Shown piece after piece: positions 9,867 through 13,886 of a stretch of 13,886 bases of DNA (position 1 is its first letter; each line of letters starts with the position of its first letter). Origin of the DNA: JAFGOM01 sp964605795 (GTDB lineage Archaea > Halobacteriota > Methanomicrobia > Methanomicrobiales > Methanospirillaceae). A program made the translations under genes and the position numbers. The notes under the pieces are model-generated. The model worked only from the letters and a program-made list of their open reading frames with translations. It was not told where the DNA came from and made no database searches. The stretch covers positions 1-13,886 of the forward strand of contig CAZSDZ010000061.1 in assembly GCA_964605795.1 (NCBI GenBank), given 5' to 3'.

Positions 9867-12800
9867 ATGATGCCCGAACCAATCCGTGTTATCTACGTCG
9901 ATGACGATCCCGATCTGCTCGAGATTGGGAAGATTTTTCTTGAAAAGACCGGAGAATTTATCGTTACCATTGCGGAGAGTGCAGAAGATGCAATTTCTGT
10001 TTTCAGAGAGCAGTCCTTTGATGCAATTATCTCTGATTACCAGATGCCAGGGATGGACGGCATTGAGTTTCTGAAACACCTCAGATCATCGAAAGACACG
10101 ACACCCTTTATCATCTTCACCGGGAAAGGGCGGGAGGATGTTGTTATCCAGGCACTGAACGAAGGTGCAAACTTCTATCTTCAGAAAGGAGGAGAAACGA
10201 AGTCCCAGTTTGCCGAGCTCTCAAATAAGATCCGGTACGCGGTCAGCAGGAGGCAGGGAGAGAAGAGATTATTAGAGAGTGAGGAGCGGTACAAAAATGT
10301 CGTTGAAACCCAGTCTGAGTTTATCTGCCGGTTCCTGCCTGATGGTACCCATCTTTTTGTCAATGAGGCATACTGCCGGAGATTCAATACGAATCCTCAG
10401 GAGATCATCGGGACCCGTTTCAAACCGGTCATTCACACAGACGATCGGGATGCGGTGTCGTGTCTGTTTGCCTCGCTCACTCCAAACCATCCCATCGGTA
10501 CTATTGAGCAGCGTACCATCCTTCCTGATAGAGGAGTTGTCTGGGACCGCTGGAGTACCCGGGCATTCTTTAATGAAGATGGAACCGTCCGTGAGTACCA
10601 GTCTGTTGGCAGCGATATCACCGGCCGCAAACTGACAGAGAAGGCACTTGCAGAGAGCGAGCGGGAAAAGGAGCTCATTCTGAACAATACAGGAGATATC
10701 ATCGCCTACCATGACAGGAACAGGTGCCTAGTCTGGGCCAATCAGACATACCTGGATGGCATCGGCAGCATAACAGGAATTCCCGTCCGAATGGAGAACA
10801 TAAAGGGGCACCACTGCTGCGAAGCCTGGAGATTAACAAAACCGTGTATCGGTTGCCCTGTCACCATCGCGCTTCAGACCGGAGAAACGTGCGAGGCCGA
10901 AATGACGCCGGAGAACCAGCCCCATTGGCCGGCCACGCAGGGGTCATGGAACGTCAAGGCATCGCCGGTCCGGGACACCCAGGGCAACGTGATAGGCGCC
11001 ATAGAGGTCTCCCGCAACATCACCGACCGAAAGCGGGCAGAGGAGGATCTCTTCCAGAACCGCACTATGTTACATGAAGTATTAAATGCCATACCCCAGT
11101 CAGTCTTCTGGAAAGACAGAGACTGCAGATATCTGGGATGCAATATGCAGTTTGCCCAGGCTGTCGGTCTAGAGAATCCCGACCTGATCGTTGGCAAGAC
11201 AGACTTCGACCTTCCCTGGCCACAAGAAGAGGCCGATTCATATCTTCGTGATGACCACTTTGTCATGGACCGTAATTCCCCCAGGTCTCATATAATAGAA
11301 CCACTGCAGCAGGCAGACGGCAGCAGACTCTGGATAGACACGACCAAAGTCCCCCTGACTGATGGACAGGGAAACGTGTATGGTGTCCTTGGCATCTATG
11401 AAGATGTCACTGAACGGAAAGGGATACTGGAAGCACTTGCAGAGAGCGAATCATTTAACCGCGGGCTTATTGAGAACCTGCCTGATTATGTCAGCGTGTA
11501 CGGGATGGACGGGAAGCTTCTCTATGTAAACCCTGCCTCGGCAAAGGCACTCGGATATGATGCAGACACACTGATAGGCATGCAAATTCTCTCATTTATC
11601 GCGGAAGAGTACCGCGAAACAGTCATTGCCAACATCATAGCCCGAAAAGAAGGAGAAGAAGTACCACCATACGAGCTTGAGTTGGTTGCCAGAAACGGGG
11701 CCCGGAGATCGGTGATTGTAAAAGCAGCTCCTATCCAATACCAGAATCATCCTGCCACTCTCCTCCTCCTCATTGATATCACTGACCGGAGAGCAGCAGA
11801 AGCAGCGCTGCGGGAGAGCGAGGAGAAGTACCACCTCATCGCAGAGAACACGGCTGACCACATCTGGATCTTCGATATGGACCTTACGATGACATATTCA
11901 AGCCCGTCTGTCACCCGGATGAAAGGGTTCACGGTTGAAGAGACCCTGTCCCAGTCGTTTGAAGAGATGATGACACCCGGTTCCTTTGAAATGGCCCTGA
12001 AGCGGTTCCACGAGGAGATCGCACAGGAAGCAGCCGGGACTGCCGATCCGGACAGGACGATCTCTCTCGAGACAGAAGAGTACTGTAAGGACGGAAGAAT
12101 CATTATTGTCGAGAATGTCGCGACCCTGCTGCGGGATTGTGCACAAAAGCCGGTTGGGATCCTTGGCGTATCCCGGGACATTACGGACCGCAAGCGGGCG
12201 GAGGAGGCACTCCGGGAGAGCGAGGAACGGTTCCGGGTCGCCCAGGAGATGTCTCCTGATGGATTCACCATCCTTCATCCCGTGCGAAACAAAAAAGGCG
12301 AGATTATTGACTTTATGTGGATCTACGAAAATCAGACCATCGCACGATTAAATAAAACAGATCCACAAGAAGTAATAGGAAAACGACTATTAGACCTTTT
12401 TCCGGGCCATATAGGAACATCGGTTTTCCAGGCATATATCAATGCAGCAAACACAGGAATCCCGCAGATTATTGAAGAGATCAGTGTTTCAGAGATTTTT
12501 TCAAACCCGACCTGGCTCCGTCTCGTCATTATATCGATGGGTGAAGATATTGCAATTCTTGCACAGGACATTACCAACCGAAAAGCAACAGAACAAGCAC
12601 TCCGTGAAGTGAACAAGAAGCTCAACATCCTCTCTTCCATCACCCGGCACGATATCAACAACCAGTTGAGTATCATACTTGGTTCCCTTGATCTTCTGGA
12701 AGAGAATGCAGATCGAAACGATGTTGAGTCCATTACCATGGCCAGTACTGCTGCAAAACGTATATCATCCATGATCCAGTTCACCAGGGAGTATGAGATG

Positions 12801-13274
12801 ATTGGAGTCAATACCCCGGTCTGGCATGACCTTAAAAATCTCATCGAAACCGTGGCAGGAAAGGTACATCTGGGATCCATCAGAGCAGAATGCATTATCC
12901 CCGCCGGACTTCTTATCTATGCTGACCCGCTCATTACTACAGTGTTCTACAATATCATCGAGAACGCGGTCAGATACGGAGAGAAGATATCAGAGATCCG
13001 GCTCTTTTCCCGGCAGTCAGGGGATGAGATGGTCATTGTCTGCGAAGACGACGGGAACGGGATTTCTGACGGACAGAAAGAGAAGATATTTGAGAAGGGT
13101 TTTGGGAAGAATACAGGTATGGGGCTCTTCCTTTCCCGCGAGATCCTCTCAATCACCGGGATTTCTATCCGCGAGACCGGGACGTATGGGGAAGGGGCGA
13201 GGTTTTTGATTACGGTACCGGAGGGGAAATATCACAGACCTGATCATCCCGATCATTCGAGAGGAGAGATATGA
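9867..13274 (+). CDS. Hybrid receiver, six-PAS histidine kinase
   Basis: A soluble two-component protein without membrane helices. Residues 6-120 are a receiver domain with acidic pocket D12-D13-D14, phosphoacceptor Asp57 (I-I-S-D-Y-Q-M-P-G-M-D-G), Thr85 and Lys107. Six PAS domains follow, at nt about 10276-10650, 10654-11055, 11058-11445, 11446-11815, 11816-12220 and 12221-12608; the second has a cysteine cluster. The kinase core has H-box T-R-H-D-I-N-N with His928, N-box E-N-A with Asn1033, G1 Asp1062 (D-D-G-N-G) and G2 N-T-G-M-G-L. All catalytic motifs are intact. The first ATG abuts the TGA of the giant kinase. A second ATG at 9870 is equally possible and sits six bases from a purine run (GAGAGAG, 9857-9863), which is a weak ribosome site. 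The receiver at the N-terminus suggests it is a relay fed by a neighbouring kinase, probably the giant one; that pairing is inference. Confidence 0.95.
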   Translation: MMPEPIRVIYVDDDPDLLEIGKIFLEKTGEFIVTIAESAEDAISVFREQSFDAIISDYQMPGMDGIEFLKHLRSSKDTTPFIIFTGKGREDVVIQALNEGANFYLQKGGETKSQFAELSNKIRYAVSRRQGEKRLLESEERYKNVVETQSEFICRFLPDGTHLFVNEAYCRRFNTNPQEIIGTRFKPVIHTDDRDAVSCLFASLTPNHPIGTIEQRTILPDRGVVWDRWSTRAFFNEDGTVREYQSVGSDITGRKLTEKALAESEREKELILNNTGDIIAYHDRNRCLVWANQTYLDGIGSITGIPVRMENIKGHHCCEAWRLTKPCIGCPVTIALQTGETCEAEMTPENQPHWPATQGSWNVKASPVRDTQGNVIGAIEVSRNITDRKRAEEDLFQNRTMLHEVLNAIPQSVFWKDRDCRYLGCNMQFAQAVGLENPDLIVGKTDFDLPWPQEEADSYLRDDHFVMDRNSPRSHIIEPLQQADGSRLWIDTTKVPLTDGQGNVYGVLGIYEDVTERKGILEALAESESFNRGLIENLPDYVSVYGMDGKLLYVNPASAKALGYDADTLIGMQILSFIAEEYRETVIANIIARKEGEEVPPYELELVARNGARRSVIVKAAPIQYQNHPATLLLLIDITDRRAAEAALRESEEKYHLIAENTADHIWIFDMDLTMTYSSPSVTRMKGFTVEETLSQSFEEMMTPGSFEMALKRFHEEIAQEAAGTADPDRTISLETEEYCKDGRIIIVENVATLLRDCAQKPVGILGVSRDITDRKRAEEALRESEERFRVAQEMSPDGFTILHPVRNKKGEIIDFMWIYENQTIARLNKTDPQEVIGKRLLDLFPGHIGTSVFQAYINAANTGIPQIIEEISVSEIFSNPTWLRLVIISMGEDIAILAQDITNRKATEQALREVNKKLNILSSITRHDINNQLSIILGSLDLLEENADRNDVESITMASTAAKRISSMIQFTREYEMIGVNTPVWHDLKNLIETVAGKVHLGSIRAECIIPAGLLIYADPLITTVFYNIIENAVRYGEKISEIRLFSRQSGDEMVIVCEDDGNGISDGQKEKIFEKGFGKNTGMGLFLSREILSITGISIRETGTYGEGARFLITVPEGKYHRPDHPDHSRGEI
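13261..13268 (+). promoter_or_regulatory. Shine-Dalgarno-like site before the ATGA overlap
   Basis: GAGGAGAG lies just before the ATG at 13271-13273, with the GGAG core four bases from it. The ATG overlaps the TGA of gene 3. The arrangement is what one expects for translational coupling to a fourth operon gene. Confidence 0.45.
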
Positions 13275-13378
13275 ATGAAACCGGCCCGGCAGTTGTACCA
13301 ATTGATTATCCTGATAATCTGATGAGAATTAAACCCTTCGTAATCGGTGCATTCTCTGCCGCAACACGAAGAATTTGA
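13271..13378 (+). CDS. Small 35-residue ORF coupled to gene 3, possibly a broken gene start
   Basis: The frame starts with M-N-E-T-G-P-A-V-V-P and ends A-A-T-R-R-I before TGA at 13376-13378. It has a good ribosome site and a four-base ATGA overlap with the upstream kinase, features of a real downstream gene in this operon. However, 35 residues is very short, I recognise no family, and there is no signal peptide or membrane helix. It could be a true small protein, the start of a longer gene truncated by an indel, rearrangement or chimeric join, or a chance ORF. I favour a truncated remnant only weakly. Confidence 0.3.
   Translation: MNETGPAVVPIDYPDNLMRIKPFVIGAFSAATRRI
13304..13319. repeat. 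Short perfect inverted repeat GATTATC-CT-GATAATC
   Basis: Seven-base arms with a two-base centre, inside the small ORF and about 77 bases before the CheB-like start. The loop is too tight for a good RNA hairpin and no U-run follows, so it is not a terminator. It could be an operator half-site pair, but a dyad of this size is not rare enough to be sure. Confidence 0.25.
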
Positions 13379-13385
13379 AGGGAAG
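13377..13385 (+). promoter_or_regulatory. Possible ribosome binding site of the CheB-like gene
   Basis: GAAGGGAAG ends ten bases before ATG 13396. The match to the anti-Shine-Dalgarno is partial and the spacing is long. I see no convincing TATA/BRE archaeal promoter in 13275-13395, so it is unclear whether this gene has its own transcript. Confidence 0.3.
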
Positions 13386-13395
13386 TGCACAGCAC

Positions 13396-13886
13396 ATGAA
13401 ACCCAAACGTGACCTTAAGAAGAAGGCATCCGGTTTGCCGCAGGAGCTTTCCGTCGACATCGCAGACATAGAGCCCGAACCCGAAAGCGCTAAAAGCAGT
13501 TTTCCCGTCGTGGGCATCGGGGCTTCCGCCGGCGGGCTTGCGGCCTTTGAGGCCTTTTTCTCAGGCATGCCAGCGGATACCGAACCGGGGATGGCCTTTG
13601 TGCTGGTGCAGCACCTGGCCCCTGATCATAAGAGCATCCTCACCGACCTGATACGGCGCTATACCCGTATGCAGGTCTTTGAGGTCGAGGACGATATGCA
13701 CGTTCAGATAAATTGCGCCTACATCATACCGCCGGGTCGCGACATGGCATTTTTGAACGGGAGGCTGCAACTGCTGGAACCGGCGGCCCCACGTGGCCAG
13801 CGCCTGCCCATCGATTTCTTTTTCCGTTCTCTTGCGGAAGATCAGGGCGAGCGAATTGACGTGCGTGTCGGCGGGCGCGTGATTCC
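13396..13886 (+). CDS. CheB-type protein-glutamate methylesterase, N-terminal part (probably CheB/CheR fusion class)
   Basis: The first 163 codons of a gene that runs off the right edge. A charged, low-complexity leader of about 35 residues precedes a CheB catalytic domain: V-G-I-G-A-S-A-G-G with nucleophile Ser44, then L-V-Q-H-L-A-P-D-H with catalytic His73, then I-I-P-P-G-R-D-M and L-P-I-D-F-F-F-R-S-L-A-E-D-Q-G-E-R. The catalytic Asp would come later. There is no receiver domain in front, unlike chemotaxis CheB, and the wording of these motifs is that of large CheB-CheR-PAS fusion proteins, which demethylate and methylate receptor-like partners. G+C is about 59% by my count over 13441-13886, above the roughly half of the genes before it, and nine of twelve arginines use CGC or CGT. 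The last dozen residues do not follow the family pattern. It is separated from gene 3 by 121 bases, so it is not tightly coupled. Confidence 0.85.
   Translation, partial: MKPKRDLKKKASGLPQELSVDIADIEPEPESAKSSFPVVGIGASAGGLAAFEAFFSGMPADTEPGMAFVLVQHLAPDHKSILTDLIRRYTRMQVFEVEDDMHVQINCAYIIPPGRDMAFLNGRLQLLEPAAPRGQRLPIDFFFRSLAEDQGERIDVRVGGRVI

Noticed and set aside
2400..12240. Recurring G-A-G-A-G-C-G-A-G-like DNA words as dispersed repeats
   Set aside because: They encode the conserved inter-PAS linker (A-L-R-E-S-E-E-K-Y-R) and reflect protein homology, not a mobile or regulatory repeat.

Overview
The window looks like a methanogenic archaeon of the order Methanomicrobiales (Methanoregula/Methanospirillum-like). 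This rests on gene style: long strings of PAS domains joined by D-I-T-x-R-K/R-x-A-E-E linkers, an H-box of the form T-R-H-D-I-N-N, a four-helix membrane anchor I associate with kinases of this group, and a PocR-type sensor. No ribosomal or methanogenesis gene is present, so the placement is inference. Two runs of N (10 and 100) show that it is a scaffold, probably from a draft or metagenome assembly.

Layout, all on the + strand. (1) 1-581 is the 3' end of a histidine kinase gene (end of the DHp domain plus the ATPase domain). (2) 581-9866 is one giant membrane-anchored histidine kinase. It appears as two open frames only because the 100-N placeholder at 4499-4598 is not a multiple of three. 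I count four membrane helices, 19 PAS domains, one PocR domain, an internal DHp-like segment without its histidine, and a C-terminal DHp plus ATPase core, for about 3,136 residues when the gap is corrected to its likely 225 bp. (3) 9867-13274 is a soluble protein with a receiver domain, six PAS domains and a kinase core. (4) 13271-13378 is a 35-codon ORF coupled to gene 3 by an ATGA overlap. (5) 13396 to the right edge is the start of a CheB-type methylesterase, probably of the CheB/CheR fusion class, with higher G+C and different arginine codons.

The first three genes touch or overlap by one base and share homologous kinase cores, so they read as one operon made by duplication and PAS shuffling. 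A plausible circuit has the giant kinase collecting membrane and cytoplasmic (redox, ligand) signals and passing phosphate to Asp57 of the receiver on gene 3, whose own kinase core relays onward. No DNA-binding output domain is visible, so the final output lies outside the window. The CheB-like gene may be functionally linked, or may be a foreign or mis-joined segment.

There are no RNA genes, CRISPR arrays or insertion sequences that I can see. The only non-coding stretch is the short region around 13275-13395, and no gene-free stretch exceeds 300 bases.
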